Assembly: GCF_039544005.1 (NCBI RefSeq) | Contig: NZ_BAABKV010000001.1 | Span: 310,001 to 374,000 of the forward strand | Reading direction: 5' to 3' | Source of the DNA: Kitasatospora paranensis | GTDB lineage: Bacteria; Actinomycetota; Actinomycetes; Streptomycetales; Streptomycetaceae | DNA length: 64,000 nucleotides | Shown here: positions 1-10,726 of the stretch, piece after piece | Numbering within the stretch: the first letter of the stretch is position 1 | Layout: each line of letters begins with the position of its first letter | The notes under the pieces: model-generated | Told to the model about the DNA's origin: nothing | What the model saw: only the letters and a program-made list of their open reading frames with translations | Databases searched by the model: none | Made by a program: the position numbers and the translations under genes

Positions 1-1
1 C

Positions 2-1327
2 CCGCACGACCCCGCACCCGATCGCCGCCTGCCGCAGGCCCTGCGGGACCTGGCCGAGCGGGCCCGGAAGGCCCAGGTCGGCGCTGGTCCGCGCGCTGCC
101 GCGTGCTTCGCGCGCTGCTTCGCCGACACCTGGCTGACGAGCATGCGTCCGACCGCCGACGGGGACGTCTTCGTGATCACCGGCGACATTCCCGCCATGT
201 GGCTGCGCGACAGCGCCGCGCAGGTCCGCCCGTACCTGCCGGCCGCCGCCGATCCCGAGGTCGGCGGGGTGCTGCGGGGCGTGCTGCGACGGCAGGTCCG
301 CTGCGTGCTGATCGACCCGTACGCGAACGCCTTCAACGTCACCGCGGACGGGGCCGGCGCCGGCTACCCCGACGAGCCGCGGCCCGGGCCACGAATCTGG
401 GAGCGCAAGTACGAGCTGGACTCGCTGTGCGCGCCGTTGCAAGTCGGGTACGCCCTGTGGCGCGCCACCGGCTCCCTGGAACACGTGGACGAAGAATTCG
501 CCCGGGCCTGCCGGGCCGTGCTGAAGGTGATGCGCACCGAGCAGGACCACGAGGCGCGATCGTCGTACACCTTCCGGCGGGTGGGCGGCCCGGCCGCCGG
601 GGACACCCTGCCGCGCGGCGGACGCGGCGCACCGGTGGCGGTCACCGGCATGTCCTGGTCAGGCTTCCGACCCAGCGACGACCGGTGCGCGTACGGCTAC
701 CCCGTGGCGTCCAACGCGCTGGCCGCGGTATCCCTGCACGGTCTGGGGGAGCTCGCCTCGGCGGCCGGCCGGGCGGCCCTGGCGGCCGAGGCGTCGGCCC
801 TGTCGGCGGAGCTCGCCGCGGCGGTGCGGGCATACGGCACCATGGCGCACCAGGGAGAACGGGTGTACGCGTACGAGGTGGACGGCCTGGGCGGAGCGCT
901 GCTGATGGACGACGCCAACGTGCCCAGCCTGCTGTCGCTCCCCTACCTGGGCTGGTGCACCCCCGACGACCCGCTGTACCTGCGCACCCGGGAGGCGGTG
1001 CTGGGCCCGGCCAACCCGTGGTTCTTTCAGGGGCGCGCCGCCCGCGGCATCGGCAGTCCGCACACGCCGGAGAGTTTCGTGTGGCCCATCGCGCTGGCGA
1101 TGCAGGGACTGACCTCAAGCGACCGGGACGAGAAACTGCGGCTGCTGGAGCTGCTCGCCGCGACCGACGGAGGCACCGGCCTGATGCACGAGAGCTTCCA
1201 TGTGGACGACCCAACCCGCTTCACACGCCCCTGGTTCGGCTGGGCAAACGCGATGTTCAGCGAGCTGTGGCTGGACCTGGCCGGTCTGTCGCCGACGCCG
1301 CTGTACCCGGCGCTGCCAGGGGCGTAG
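2..1327 (+). CDS. Glycoside hydrolase family 125 alpha-mannosidase, 5' end outside the window
   Basis: Probable exo-acting, metal-independent alpha-1,6-mannosidase. The frame is open to the left edge, so the start lies outside; 441 codons remain, close to the 420-450 usual for the family, so little is missing. Landmarks seen: [12 protein letters not shown] near residue 60, [13 protein letters not shown] near residue 215, [11 protein letters not shown], and a C-terminal HESFHVDD then [11 protein letters not shown] block. The family assignment rests on these motifs; substrate is inferred from the family. An internal ATG at 143 lies inside the conserved N-terminal region and is not a credible start. 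The gene ends 473 bases before the convergent MFS gene. Confidence 0.85.
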   Translation, partial: PHDPAPDRRLPQALRDLAERARKAQVGAGPRAAACFARCFADTWLTSMRPTADGDVFVITGDIPAMWLRDSAAQVRPYLPAAADPEVGGVLRGVLRRQVRCVLIDPYANAFNVTADGAGAGYPDEPRPGPRIWERKYELDSLCAPLQVGYALWRATGSLEHVDEEFARACRAVLKVMRTEQDHEARSSYTFRRVGGPAAGDTLPRGGRGAPVAVTGMSWSGFRPSDDRCAYGYPVASNALAAVSLHGLGELASAAGRAALAAEASALSAELAAAVRAYGTMAHQGERVYAYEVDGLGGALLMDDANVPSLLSLPYLGWCTPDDPLYLRTREAVLGPANPWFFQGRAARGIGSPHTPESFVWPIALAMQGLTSSDRDEKLRLLELLAATDGGTGLMHESFHVDDPTRFTRPWFGWANAMFSELWLDLAGLSPTPLYPALPGA

Positions 1328-1799
1328 CCGCGCGGGGCGGGGGCGGGGCTGTGCTCCCACTCTTTGCGCGTCCGGCGGGTGGCGCCGGTTGCACTGCTTA
1401 CGCAGCGAAGAGGCAGGTGCCCACAGTTGCGCCGGCCCACAAACGAACCATGGCGCGAGAACGCCGCACCACAACCGGGGTAGCCCTGGGCCGGAAACTC
1501 GCGCGGACACCCGTGAGCGCGCCGCCGCCCAGGCAGCTGCTCGGCGAAGTCGCCGACGCGCCAACTGCCGGAGCTCACTGGAGGCGACCGCGGGGCAACG
1601 GCGCACATCGACACCGTGGCAGCCGTCAACGTTCTCTCGACCGGGCCGGCACGTCGCCATGCCGACCCGGCCGACGAGAAGCCACCGGCTCCTGCCGAAG
1701 GAGGAGTCACCCGACGATTCGGAACGCGGGAAACGTCCCCTGCACTCCCTCATCAAGTCCCTTTGATTTCCTGGGGCTCGGCTCGGGTCTGCGGATTCG
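1328..1799. other. Gap between convergent genes, no gene seen
   Basis: Sits between the ends of the mannosidase and the MFS gene. Open frames here have shadow-like composition (Arg, Pro, Gly, Ala) and no recognisable domain or good ribosome binding site. No clear terminator hairpin was found. Confidence 0.5.
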
Positions 1800-3442
1800 T
1801 CACGGAGTTCGGGACGTAGCGATGGATTCGTTCGTGGGAGCGAGTCTGCGCTTGAGGCGGACGGCTGCGACCAGGCCGAGGGTGAGGGCGCCGGCGGCGG
1901 TGTAGGCGGCGACCGAGGTGGCCGTCGTGAAGGACTCTCGGGCCAGTTTGCCGGCCTGGCGGGTCGCCGGGTCGTGGAGCAGTGGTTGGATGGAGGTCCC
2001 GGCACTGGACTGGACGCTCGTGGTCAGCGCCGATGCACGGTCGGCCGGCGTGCCGTGGTTTAGAAGGGTGCTGCGGAGGTCGGTGCCGAGGGTGGTGAAC
2101 AGGACGGTGCCGAGGAGGGCGATGCCCAGGGCGGAGCCGACTTGGCGGGTGGTGCTCTGGATGCCCGAGCCTTGGCCGGATCGGGTGACGGGGATGTCGG
2201 TGAGGACGATCCCGGTGATCTGCGCGGTGGCCCATCCGACGCCGACGCCGTAGATGAGGAGGAAGGGGGCGACCTGCCAGCCGCTGCCGTGGGGGAGAGG
2301 ATCAGGCCGATGCCGGCGACGCCGATGATCTCGCAGGTGATGCCGGCGAGGACGAGGTTGATGGTGCCGATGCGGGGCGCGAGGACGGCGCTGAGGCCGC
2401 TGGCGGCGAAGCTTCCGACGGCCAGCGGCAGCAGGGCGAGGCCTGCGTCGAAGGCTGTGTAGCCGAGTACGTTCTGGAACCAGAGCGGGAGTGAGAAGAG
2501 GATGCCGAACTCACCGAGGCTGACCACCCCCGCGACGATGTTGCCGTTCCGGAAGGAGGGGATTGTGAAGAGGCGCAGGTCGAGGAGGGCGGTGCGGCCC
2601 TGGTGGTTGCGGCGGAGTTCGACGGCGCCGAAGGCTCCCAGGGCGAGGACGCCGAGGGCGAGGGCGACGGGCACCGGGGACAGGCCCTCTGCCGAGCGGG
2701 CCCCGAACACGGAGAAGGGGCGCTCAATCTGCCACCAGCCGTAGGTACGGCCCTCGATGAGCGCGAAGACGATACCGGTGAAGCCGATGACGGACAGGAC
2801 GGCGCCGAGCAGGTCGACGCCGTGTTCGGCATGCGGGTCCTTGCTCTCGGCCACGAGCAGGAAGACCCCGGCAGCAACGAGGATGCCGAGAGGAAGGTTG
2901 ATGCCGAACGCCCAGCGCCAGGACAGGTGGGAGGTGAGCCATCCACCGAGGAGCGGGCCGAGGGCGGCGGTACCGCCAATTGTGGAGCCCCACACCGCGA
3001 AGGCGCGTGCCCGGTCGGGGCCGCGGAAGTTCGCGTTGATCAGGGACAGCGAGGTGGGCAGGATCATGGCCCCGCCGACGCCCTGGAGCAGCCGGCCGGC
3101 GATCAGCAACGCACCCGAGGCCGCCGTTGCGGCCACGACGCTGGCCAGGGTGAAGACGGCGGTCCCCATCAGGAAGAGGCGCCGACGCCCGAGGCGGTCG
3201 CCGGTGCGTCCGGCGACGAGCAGGAGGGCGGCGAAGACCAGCGTGTAGGTCTCCTGCACCCACTGGGCGTCGCTGGAGCTGATGCCGAGATCCTGGATGA
3301 CGCTGGGGATGGCGACGTTGACGATGGTGGAGTCGACGATGATCAGTGCGACGCCGAGGCTGATCGCGACCAGCCCCCACCATCGAGTACGCGGCGACGA
3401 CGCCGTGTCGGCCGGAGCCTGCGTGGTCGTGTTCCCGGTCAT
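1800..3442 (-). pseudogene. DHA2-type MFS drug efflux transporter, frameshifted
   Basis: Proton-driven multidrug exporter of the 14-helix DHA2 (EmrB/QacA) type, about 548 residues once the frame is repaired. ATG at 3442-3440 begins MTGNTTTQ. Signature pieces: DSTIVNVAIPSV in helix 1, the GDRLGRRR loop after helix 2, GRLLQGVGGAM in helix 4 and the GPLLGGWL motif. After the residues GLILSP the frame breaks at a run of five G on the + strand (2291-2295). Restoring one base gives GSGWQVAPFLLIYGVGVGWATAQ and runs to a TGA at 1802-1800. Both halves look functional, so an assembly indel is likely. It follows the MMPL gene by 97 bases on the same strand and is probably co-transcribed. Confidence 0.85.
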
Positions 3443-3546
3443 GGGCGGTGATCCGTTCGTGGATAAGGGCGTTGGACGGGGGCGTGGGGGCCGAGCGCGG
3501 TGGCGGCCGGCCCCGCCTGCTCCGGGTGTCGTCGGCGGACGGGCGA

Positions 3547-5645
3547 TCAGGGAGTTCTCTCGGGCCGGCCGGGCCACCAGAAGCGGCGGCCGGCGAGGAG
3601 GACGAGCGACGGGACCAGGACCGTGCGCACCAGCAGGGTGTCCAGGAGGACGCCGATGCCGACGATGACGCCGATCTGGGTGAGCGTGATGAGCGGTAGG
3701 ACGCCGAGGACCGCGAAGACCGCGGCGAGCAGGATGCCGGCGCTGGTGATGACTCCGCCGGTGGAGGCCAGTGCGCGCAGCACCGCTCGGCGGGTGTCGT
3801 GTCCGGCAACGGTGTCCTCGCGGGTACGGGCGATCAGGAAGATGTTGTAGTCGACTCCGAGCGCGACCAGGAACAGGAAGGACAGCAGGGGGACGTTGGT
3901 GTCCAGGGCGGGGAAGTCGTAGACGGTGCGGAAGAGGATCCAGCTCGCGCCGAGGGCGGCGAAGTAGGAGGCGATCACGGTGGCGACAAGGAGTACCGGG
4001 GCGACGAGGGCGCGAAGGAGCACAACGAGGACGACGAAGACGATGGTGAGCACGAGGGCACCGCGACGCGGGTGTCGTGCGCGTTGGCCTGTGCAGTGTC
4101 GTAGGCCTCGGCGGTGGCGCCGCCGACCAGGGCGGCGGATTCGGGGACTGCGTTGACCCGTGCGCGGAGGGTTTCGATCGCTCGGTCGGACTGCTTCGTG
4201 CCGGGGGCGGCCGTGAGGACGACATCGGCGCGGGCGTAGCGGTCGGTGCGGTCCGTCGGGGTGACCGAGGCGATCCCGGGCACCCGGCGGGCAGCTTCCG
4301 CGACCTGGTCGCCGGTGGCTGCGGTGGAAAGGAGAGTCAGCGGGTCGGCCGCGCCGGCGGGTTGGACGGCGGCGAGGGTGCGCTGGCCGAGGACGGCTTC
4401 GGGGGTCTTGCGGAAGGAGTCGCCCTGGGCGAGGCCCGTGCGCAGTCCGAGGGCTCCGGAAGCGAGGAGGAGCAGGACGGCGGTTCCGGCGACGGCGACC
4501 TGTGCGGGGCGGGTGGCGACCGCAGCTCCGATGCGTGACCACAGGCCTCGGCGGTCGGCGGTGACGGGATCGCCGACCTTGGGCACGAGCGGCCAGAAGA
4601 GCCAGCGGCCGGGGAGGACGAGTGCTGCGGGAAGGACGACGAGACCGAAGAGCATGGCGGTGAGGATGCCGATGGCGCCCGCGAAGCCGAGCCCTCGGTT
4701 ACCGGTCAGTTCCGCAGTCAGCAGGGTGAGCAGGCTCAGGACGACGGTGGTCCCGCTCGCCAGGACGGCAGGGGCGGTGCCGCGCCACGCCTTGGCCATG
4801 GCGGCGAAGCGGTCGTCCGTCAGATGGAGTTCGTCGCGATAGCGGGAGACCAGCAGCAGGGCGTAATCGGTGCCGGCGCCGAAGACCAGGACAGACAGGA
4901 TGCCTGCCGCCGAGGCGTCGACCTGGACGCCGGCATGCGGGGCCAGGACGCCGACCAGAATGCCGGCGAGGCGGTCTCCGGCGCCCACGACGAGGAGCGG
5001 GACAAGCCACAGGATCGGGCTTCGGTAGGTGATCAGCAGCAGAACGGCGACGACCGAGGCGGTGGCGAGCAGGAGGTTGGTGTCGGCGCCCTCGAAGACC
5101 TTGCCGATGTCGGCGCGGATCGCGGGCGCTCCGGTGACCTGGGCCCGCAGCGGGGCGGGGAGGTCCTCCGCGGCGGTGCGCCGGATCCGATCGACGGCCG
5201 AACTGTTCTCCGTGTCACTGGCGCCCGTGGACAGCAGGACTGCCACGGTGGCGACCTTGCCCTGGACGGTCTCCGGCCGTGCCGCCCCAGGTGCGAGACC
5301 CAGTGCTCCGAGCGGCTCGGCCCGCGCGGCCACGAGAGCCTGCTGGTTCGGGGTAAGGGGTGTGCCGTCGGTGTTGCTGTAGACGACGATTGCCGGTGCC
5401 ACCGCGCCGGCCGGGAACGTCTTCACGAGGTCGGCGACACGGGCGGATTGCGAGGCAGCGGGCAGCCCGGTGCCCGTGGCATCAGTGGTGGTCGCGCCGG
5501 AGGGCCCGAGCATGAAGGCCGCGCCCAGCCCGATGAGGGTGAGGAGCAGGACCAGCCAGGCCGTCGCGCGCGGTCGCCTCGGTCGGTCGGCGGCCTGGGG
5601 AGAGTCAGGTGTGGACCGCAGCCTGCCGGTCGGGGGTGAGGTCAA
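3547..5645 (-). pseudogene. MMPL/RND-type membrane transporter, frameshifted
   Basis: Large integral membrane transporter of the MMPL family (actinobacterial RND), about 700 residues after repair. It has two homologous halves, each with an extracytoplasmic loop and a helix bundle. Conserved intramembrane motifs are FGAGTDYALLL in the first half and LGVDYNIFLIA in the second. The frame breaks after HDTRVAVP; adding one C in the run read as GGG at 4056-4058 on the + strand restores VPLVLTIVF and continues to the stop. The chosen start is TTG at 5645-5643, preceded by GAGAG nine bases away. Divergent from the marR gene with a palindrome between them, so probably repressed by it. Substrate unknown. 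Confidence 0.82.
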
Positions 5646-5665
5646 GGGAACGCACTCTCTCGGAT

Positions 5666-5682
5666 CGTTAAGTAACTTAGCG
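5666..5682. promoter_or_regulatory. 17-bp near-perfect palindrome, probable MarR operator
   Basis: CGTTAAGTAACTTAGCG lies between the divergent MMPL gene (start 5645) and marR gene (start 5709). Arms match except one pair and the centre base. AT-rich palindromes of this size in the shared promoter of a marR gene and its efflux target are the usual MarR binding site; binding itself is inferred. Confidence 0.65.
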
Positions 5683-5708
5683 ATTTCTACCGTGTCAGAC
5701 TTACCTGC

Positions 5709-6242
5709 ATGGCGCAACAACCAGGTTTCGGAGCCGGCCGCCGTTCGGATGGCGCCAGCGGACCGGCGGCAACGTCCGGAGTTCCGGCGGGCGACGACTT
5801 GTCGGAGGCCCTGCGCGAGGTTCTCACCCTCACCCAGCTGGCCCGCGCCGCACTGGCAGAGCGGTTGGGCATGCCGCTGACGAATGTCGAGGCCGTCGAG
5901 CACGTCGTCATGGCGCAGGGGGCCGGCAACGCGATCGGCCCGGTCGAGCTCTCCCGGCGATTGGGAGTCACCAGCGCGGCGGGAACGCAATCCGTGAACC
6001 GCCTTGTCGCGGAGGGTCACCTGTCGCGGGACCCGCACCCATTCGATGGACGCCGCCAAGTCCTGGGCGTCACTCCCAGCGGACTCGACCACGTCATGGG
6101 TGAACTGGCACCACTGCTCGGCCTGCTCTTCGACGCCTCCGACGGCCTGAGCGACCAGGAGCGCGAAGGGGCCCTGCGCTACCTCGAGCACGTGGCAGCC
6201 GCCTACCGCGCCTACCTGGCGCGCGTCGGACCACAGGACTGA
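5709..6242 (+). CDS. MarR-family transcriptional regulator
   Basis: Winged-helix repressor, 177 residues, slightly longer than typical MarR proteins because of about 35 Gly/Ala-rich N-terminal residues. The DNA-binding part spans roughly residues 45-130: helix region PVELSRRLGVTSAAGTQSVNRLVAEGHL followed by the wing with RDPHPFDGRRQVLGVT. C-terminal helices form the dimer interface. ATG at 5709 is 27 bases beyond the palindrome at 5666-5682. Divergent placement beside MMPL and MFS efflux genes suggests that it senses a small toxic ligand and controls both directions. Ligand unknown. Confidence 0.88.
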   Translation: MAQQPGFGAGRRSDGASGPAATSGVPAGDDLSEALREVLTLTQLARAALAERLGMPLTNVEAVEHVVMAQGAGNAIGPVELSRRLGVTSAAGTQSVNRLVAEGHLSRDPHPFDGRRQVLGVTPSGLDHVMGELAPLLGLLFDASDGLSDQEREGALRYLEHVAAAYRAYLARVGPQD

Positions 6243-6622
6243 GAGCGAGACGAGCGGCCCGGCCGGCCGCCGGCACCATGCGCGGGCCTGAACCCCAGGG
6301 TCGCCCTCCACTTGCCGGTCCAGGACTGCCATGTGTCGGCAGCATTCTCGGCCACACCGCCCGGCTGAAGGTCCGTCGTCATCCATCTGGGACGGGTCGC
6401 GTCGATCAGCGCGACGCACACCTTGAATGCCTATTCGCTGGTGACCGCAACGACACGTGTCGGACGCTGGCGCGTGCGGTCCGCACCGTGACTCACGCCT
6501 TCGGGGGCGCCAGGGCGCGGGCCGTGGGAATCTGCAGGAACGGCTGCGACGCCGGAGCGCCAAACGGCTCGCACACCTCTCGCCTGCCCATCGCCTTTGC
6601 TTCGACGCCCGGTGAGGACCCT
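6243..6622. other. Gap between marR and the baeRF gene; possible short coding remnant on the minus strand
   Basis: No complete gene. The minus-strand frame 6421-6212 contains a stretch (ALIDATRPRWMTTDL and WQSWTGKWRATL) whose Trp/Asp/Thr content is unlike the usual shadow frames, but no family is recognised and there is no start signal. Confidence 0.3.
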
Positions 6623-7738
6623 ATGGAAACCGACGAGCTGACCGCCGATCTCCTGCGGGACCTGCGCACCGTGCGGCCGTACCCGGTGGTCTCCCTCACG
6701 ATGCCCACCCACCGACGCGAGCCGGACAACGCCCAGGACCCGGTGCGGCTGCGTAACCTTCTCGCCGAAGCCGAGCGCCGGATCGACGAGGACCCGGCGG
6801 TCGCGCGCCAGGCCCGCATCGACCTGCGCCAGCAGCTGGAACGCGCCCTGGCCGACGCAGACCTGCGCCACGCCCAGGACGGCCTCGTCCTGTATGCGAC
6901 AACCGACAGCCACCAGATCTGGCATCTGCCCCGCGAGGTACCCGAGCGAGTGGTCCTCAGTGACACGTTTCTCACCCGCAACCTCGTGGCAGCGAAGGCA
7001 CAGGCGCTCCCCTACTGGGTCCTGGTTGCCGCTGCCGACAGGGCGACACTCTGGAGTGGCGCAGGCGACTCCCTGCACCAGCACGAGCGCGACGGCTTCC
7101 CTGCCGTGCTGGAGGAGGGCGAGTGGGACGTCCAGCACAAGGAACGCGTCGGCGACCAGCCGAGCACCTTCCGCGATGAGGACACCCGCCGCTTCCTGCG
7201 CACCGTCGACGCCGCGCTGGCCGCCGTGCTCGCCGACGACCCCCGCCCGCTGCTCCTGGTTGGCCTCGCCCAGGCGGTGGCACTGCTCCAGGAGGTCGGC
7301 CAAGCGGCCAGGACCCCTGCGGCCACCGTTCTCAAGGGCAATCTCACCGAAGGCCCCGAGAGCGTGCTGCTCGACGAACTCGCCCCTGCCCGCGCCGGGC
7401 TTGTGCAGCAGGCGGCAAGCCGCATCGACGCCGCGCTCGATGACGCCCGCAGCCGGCGCACCTTCGCTGCCGGCCTGGACGAGGTCTGGGACGCCGTCAC
7501 CACAGGCCGTGCCCACCTCGTCGCCGTCGAGGAGCACTTCCGGCGCACCGTGCGCCTGACCGACGGGCACCTCACCCCACTGAACGGCGAACCCGCCGGC
7601 GGGTGGGAGGACGGGGTACGCGAGGACATCGTCGACGAACTCGTCGAAGCCGCACTGGACAACGGCGCCGAAGTGGTCTTCCTCCCCGACGACCACCTCA
7701 CCGACCACAATCGGATCGCCGCCGTCCTGCGCTACTGA
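6623..7738 (+). CDS. baeRF-type protein (bacterial relative of archaeo-eukaryotic release factor eRF1)
   Basis: 371 residues. The N-terminal segment LLRDLRTVRPYPVVSLTMPTHRR is typical of the bacterial eRF1-like families (baeRF, subtype 3-like), as is the central VLLDELAPARAGLV block and the C-terminal alpha/beta segment ending AEVVFLPDDHLTDHNRIAAVLRY. ATG at 6623 follows GGTGAGGA with good spacing; the upstream in-frame extension to 6278 lacks a signal. In other bacteria such genes sit with universal stress, Hsp20, CBS or hibernation genes, which fits this window. Proposed function is ribosome rescue or peptidyl-tRNA handling under stress, but that is inference; no GGQ-type catalytic loop was seen. 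Confidence 0.72.
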   Translation: METDELTADLLRDLRTVRPYPVVSLTMPTHRREPDNAQDPVRLRNLLAEAERRIDEDPAVARQARIDLRQQLERALADADLRHAQDGLVLYATTDSHQIWHLPREVPERVVLSDTFLTRNLVAAKAQALPYWVLVAAADRATLWSGAGDSLHQHERDGFPAVLEEGEWDVQHKERVGDQPSTFRDEDTRRFLRTVDAALAAVLADDPRPLLLVGLAQAVALLQEVGQAARTPAATVLKGNLTEGPESVLLDELAPARAGLVQQAASRIDAALDDARSRRTFAAGLDEVWDAVTTGRAHLVAVEEHFRRTVRLTDGHLTPLNGEPAGGWEDGVREDIVDELVEAALDNGAEVVFLPDDHLTDHNRIAAVLRY

Positions 7739-8420
7739 AGCGCGCCGGAGGCCCTCAGTCAGCCGCTAGACGCTTCGGGGCGCCGGTCACGCCCGTCGGC
7801 GCGGCTCGGGGAGGAGGTCCCACGGTCCCAGAGGATCAGCTGACCACTCCGCGGGCGGCAGGTCCGGGCAAGCCTGTAGTAAAGGTGTGCATGAGCCACG
7901 GAGCGCTTCGGGGCGCTCCGGGCGTCGGCGGCCCAGCAGACGATGTGGTCGGCGGGGCCGCTGCTCGCCGTACAGGCTGCCAGCCAGTAACGAGCTGGTG
8001 CGTGATTGCGGCGGGGATATGCCGGCCCGAGCTGGGACCTTGTTCAGGCGGTGGCGGTGCGGTCGGAGACGAGGCCGGCGATGGCGGAGAAGGCAGTGGA
8101 CGGCCGCGATCCGGCGGATGCCGTGTTCTCGGTGGTGGGCTGGATCGCCAACCGCCTCGGGATCCCTGGCGGCCGGGCACCCGCCGGCCGGTTGGCCGGT
8201 GTGGGTCATGCGCACCGGCCCGCCCACACCAGCCAGACCTGGAACCCCTTCCCCGACACTGAACTGTCCACCACGCCACCAGCTCGGCCACGGGCGAGCA
8301 CCTGGCTGCCGGGATCAGCGGCACGGCGCCGCGCCACGTCTGGCGGGGCGCAGGCGGGCCGCCGGACGACGGCGTCGCCCGCAGCGGGTGGTCGGGGGTG
8401 GTCGGGTGGCGGGGAGCTGG
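7739..8420. other. 682-base gap, no supported gene
   Basis: Several overlapping open frames on both strands show only shadow-like composition. One plus-strand stretch near 8060-8165 (RPAMAEKAVDGRDPADAVFS and WIANRLGIP) reads like protein but has no recognisable family, start signal or clean end. Confidence 0.4.
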
Positions 8421-8771
8421 TCAGGCCGGCAGGAAGAAGCCGGTGATGTCGGCGAGGCTCCCGTCCTCGTGGTGGCGGGCGGCGCTGATGCCGGTCGATG
8501 CCGCTGTGCCGTGGGCGTCGAGCTGGGTCCAGCGGGCCAGGGAACGGTCGTGGTGTTCCAGCACCTCGTCGATGCGGAACCGGTGGCCGGGGAAGGCCGC
8601 GGCGAAGCCGGCCATGTAGGCGGCGAGTTCGGTCAGGCCGGCGACCTCCGTCCCCGGGTCGCGGTAGGCGACCTCGTGCGCCGCGACCGCGCCGAGTGCG
8701 GCGACCCGGTCGGCGGGCTCGGCCGACCAGCAGGCGGCGTAGTCGTTCCAGAGCTGCTGGGTGTCACTCAT
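8421..8771 (-). CDS. NTF2-like / SnoaL-like fold protein
   Basis: 116 residues, beginning MSDTQQLWNDYAACWSAEP and continuing with YRDPGTEVAGLTELAAYMAG and FPGHRFRIDEVLEHHDRSLARW, which is the alpha+beta cone layout of the SnoaL/NTF2 superfamily. Members bind or isomerise small hydrophobic molecules; the substrate here is unknown. The ATG at 8771-8769 overlaps the 3' end of the upstream tetR gene by 8 bases, so the two are translationally coupled. A regulator coupled to a small-molecule-binding protein suggests that the NTF2 protein handles the TetR ligand, an inference. Confidence 0.8.
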   Translation of the reverse strand: MSDTQQLWNDYAACWSAEPADRVAALGAVAAHEVAYRDPGTEVAGLTELAAYMAGFAAAFPGHRFRIDEVLEHHDRSLARWTQLDAHGTAASTGISAARHHEDGSLADITGFFLPA

Positions 8772-9381
8772 GGTCGTCCTTGCTTTCATGGGTCTTGAGG
8801 GAGCCGATCGACGCCATCGCGCCGTCGGTGACGCTGTGCAGTGTGGTGCGGGGCAGGCCGGCCCGGACGAGCACCAGCAGGCCCTGGTAGACGGCGAGCA
8901 GGTGGGCGGCAGTGGCCCCGACGTCGAGGTCCGCCGGGGTGTCGCCACGGCCTCGGGCACGGGACAACGCGTCGGCGAAGCCGCTCTCGATCGCGGCCAG
9001 GCCGTGGTGCACGCCGTCGGTGACCCCAGGGAGCGTGAAGGACTCGACGGCGGTGTTGGTGAGCAGGCAGCCCGGGTCGGGCTCGGCCCCGGTCTCGATC
9101 GCCGAGGTGAAGAACGAGCGGATACCGGCCACAGGATCGGCGGGCTCCAGCAGGTGGACCCGGACACGGCCCTGCACGACCCGCTCGTTGTAGGCGTTCA
9201 GAGCCGCATGGAACAGACCGTCCTTGCTCCCGAAGGTCCGGTACAGGCTCCCCGGGTGCAGACCGGTGGCCTCCTCGATGTCCCGCAGCGAAACACCGAG
9301 ATACCCCCGGTGCCGGAACAGCCGCATTGCCGAGGCCAGTACCTCGTCCTGCTCCCAGAGCTGCTTACGCCCCATCCCCAC
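8764..9381 (-). CDS. TetR-family transcriptional regulator
   Basis: 205 residues. N-terminal helix-turn-helix at about residues 10-55: LRDIEEATGLHPGSLYRTFGSKDGLFHAAL. The rest is the all-helical ligand and dimerisation domain of the type with a long TetR_C-like tail (PGCLLTNTAVE). ATG at 9381 (a second ATG two codons later is equally possible). It overlaps the NTF2-like gene by 8 bases, so both are made from one mRNA. Likely autoregulated, but no clear palindrome was identified upstream. Confidence 0.9.
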   Translation of the reverse strand: MGMGRKQLWEQDEVLASAMRLFRHRGYLGVSLRDIEEATGLHPGSLYRTFGSKDGLFHAALNAYNERVVQGRVRVHLLEPADPVAGIRSFFTSAIETGAEPDPGCLLTNTAVESFTLPGVTDGVHHGLAAIESGFADALSRARGRGDTPADLDVGATAAHLLAVYQGLLVLVRAGLPRTTLHSVTDGAMASIGSLKTHESKDDHE

Positions 9382-10211
9382 CCCAAGTAGTTGAACGACT
9401 GCTCACAAAAAATAGCACAGGCGGAACCGACCGCGCGTCCAATGCCCCTGCAGGACGGCCGCCCAACTGACACAGGGCCAACCCCCACAGCGGCGCCGAG
9501 GCAGGGCAACACCAGACCGGGGCTCAGCAGACAGATGGAACCGCCGTGGTGCGCGGGCGCGGATTCTGCCGCGCCGTGTGGACGGCCACGGCCAGCGCGG
9601 CGTCCGACGCCTCCTGACGACGCCGCCGGGACGCCGTGAAGGAGCAGCCGCGGCCGCAGTGGAGGGGGCGCCGGCCGGTGCCGCCGGTGCGCAGCGCGGT
9701 GCCGCTCTCGGGGCGGGCGGGTTCGGCTGCCGGTGCGTCAATTCCTCCCGCGTCGAAAAATGTTTCCTCTCGCGTCGATTTGCATGACCGGGCTCGCAGC
9801 GGTGGACGCGCGAGGAAACCGTGCGGCCCGGCCCCCTGATGAGAGGCCGGGCCGTGGTCGGAGCTGGACTGGGATCGGGCTCCTGCAGTCGACCGTAAGC
9901 GCCGACACCGCCGACGGCGGGACGGCTCGCCGACCGGCCGACGCCGGCGAGACCCTGCCCAGCGGGAGCGGGGCCGGGGTAGGCACGGGGGCGGGCGAGA
10001 GGGTGGTGGCAGCCGGCTGGCACCGGGGCGGGGGACGTCCCGGTTCCGGCGGCAGGGAGGTCCGGCCGCGGTGGGGGCGCGGCCGCTCTGCCGAGCAGCA
10101 CCTCGCAGGGGGCCACGGGTCTGCCGCGCCGGGAATGCCAGCCCCGCCCGCTCACCGAGAACAGGGCTGTGACCTGGAACCCTTTCGCCAGCCAGGTGAA
10201 CAGGCGCGCCG
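9382..10211. other. 830-base stretch without a supported gene
   Basis: Long open frames on both strands are Arg/Pro/Gly-rich shadows. An ATG-less, relatively AT-rich patch at 9745-9785 stands out in composition but no gene or hairpin was recognised. It precedes the LuxR remnant and may be decayed DNA. Confidence 0.4.
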
Positions 10212-10509
10212 TAGTGGGATCCACTGGCCCGCCTCGACGCCACCGCAGACGGGGACCGCTGCCGACAGACCCTGCGCGACCGGGGCCGGCTCCGCCCGGA
10301 GCCTCGCGGTCGCCGCGGCTCCGGCACCGATCTGTCCCCGCGCGAACGGCAAATTGCCGAGCTCCTCGCCATAGGCGCCAGCGACCAGGACATGGCGCGG
10401 ACCGTGGCCCCTGTCCCCCCGGACCGTCGAACATCACGTCGCCAATACGCTGAGGAAACTCGGTGCCACCCGTGACGAGGTCCCCAGAGCACCGAACGGT
10501 CGGCCCTGA
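10212..10509 (+). pseudogene. C-terminal remnant of a LuxR/LAL-type regulator
   Basis: In one frame the sequence reads LSPRERQIAELLAIGASDQDMARTV; after a one-base shift near 10410 it continues LSPRTVEHHVANTLRKLGATRDEV to a TGA at 10507-10509. Together this is a complete LuxR helix-turn-helix. About 40 residues upstream (ARLDATADGDRCRQTLRDRG) resemble the linker of large ATP-binding LuxR regulators, and an in-frame TAG at 10209-10211 precedes them. The N-terminal part is absent, so this is a real remnant, not only a frameshift. Confidence 0.65.
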
Positions 10510-10726
10510 TCACGGGCGTCCAGGCCCCTGCCGACAGGTGGAGGGAGTCATTACCCGCCTGTCCCCCACACTGCGTCCGCCGAACCCTGCTCACCCATAC
10601 GGCGGCCGCCCGATCCAGCCACGGGCACTTCCGGTGGCGCGGCGGCAGGGTGGGCAGGGACGCAGTATGGAGCCGTTGGGACAGTTGCTGTGTCAGGCCG
10701 CCGACGGACCGCGCGAGGGAATCGTG

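Noticed and set aside
103..1905. 600-residue open frame overlapping the GH125 gene
   Set aside because: Arg/Gly/Pro-rich shadow of the mannosidase frame with no domain; such frames are common in DNA of this GC content.
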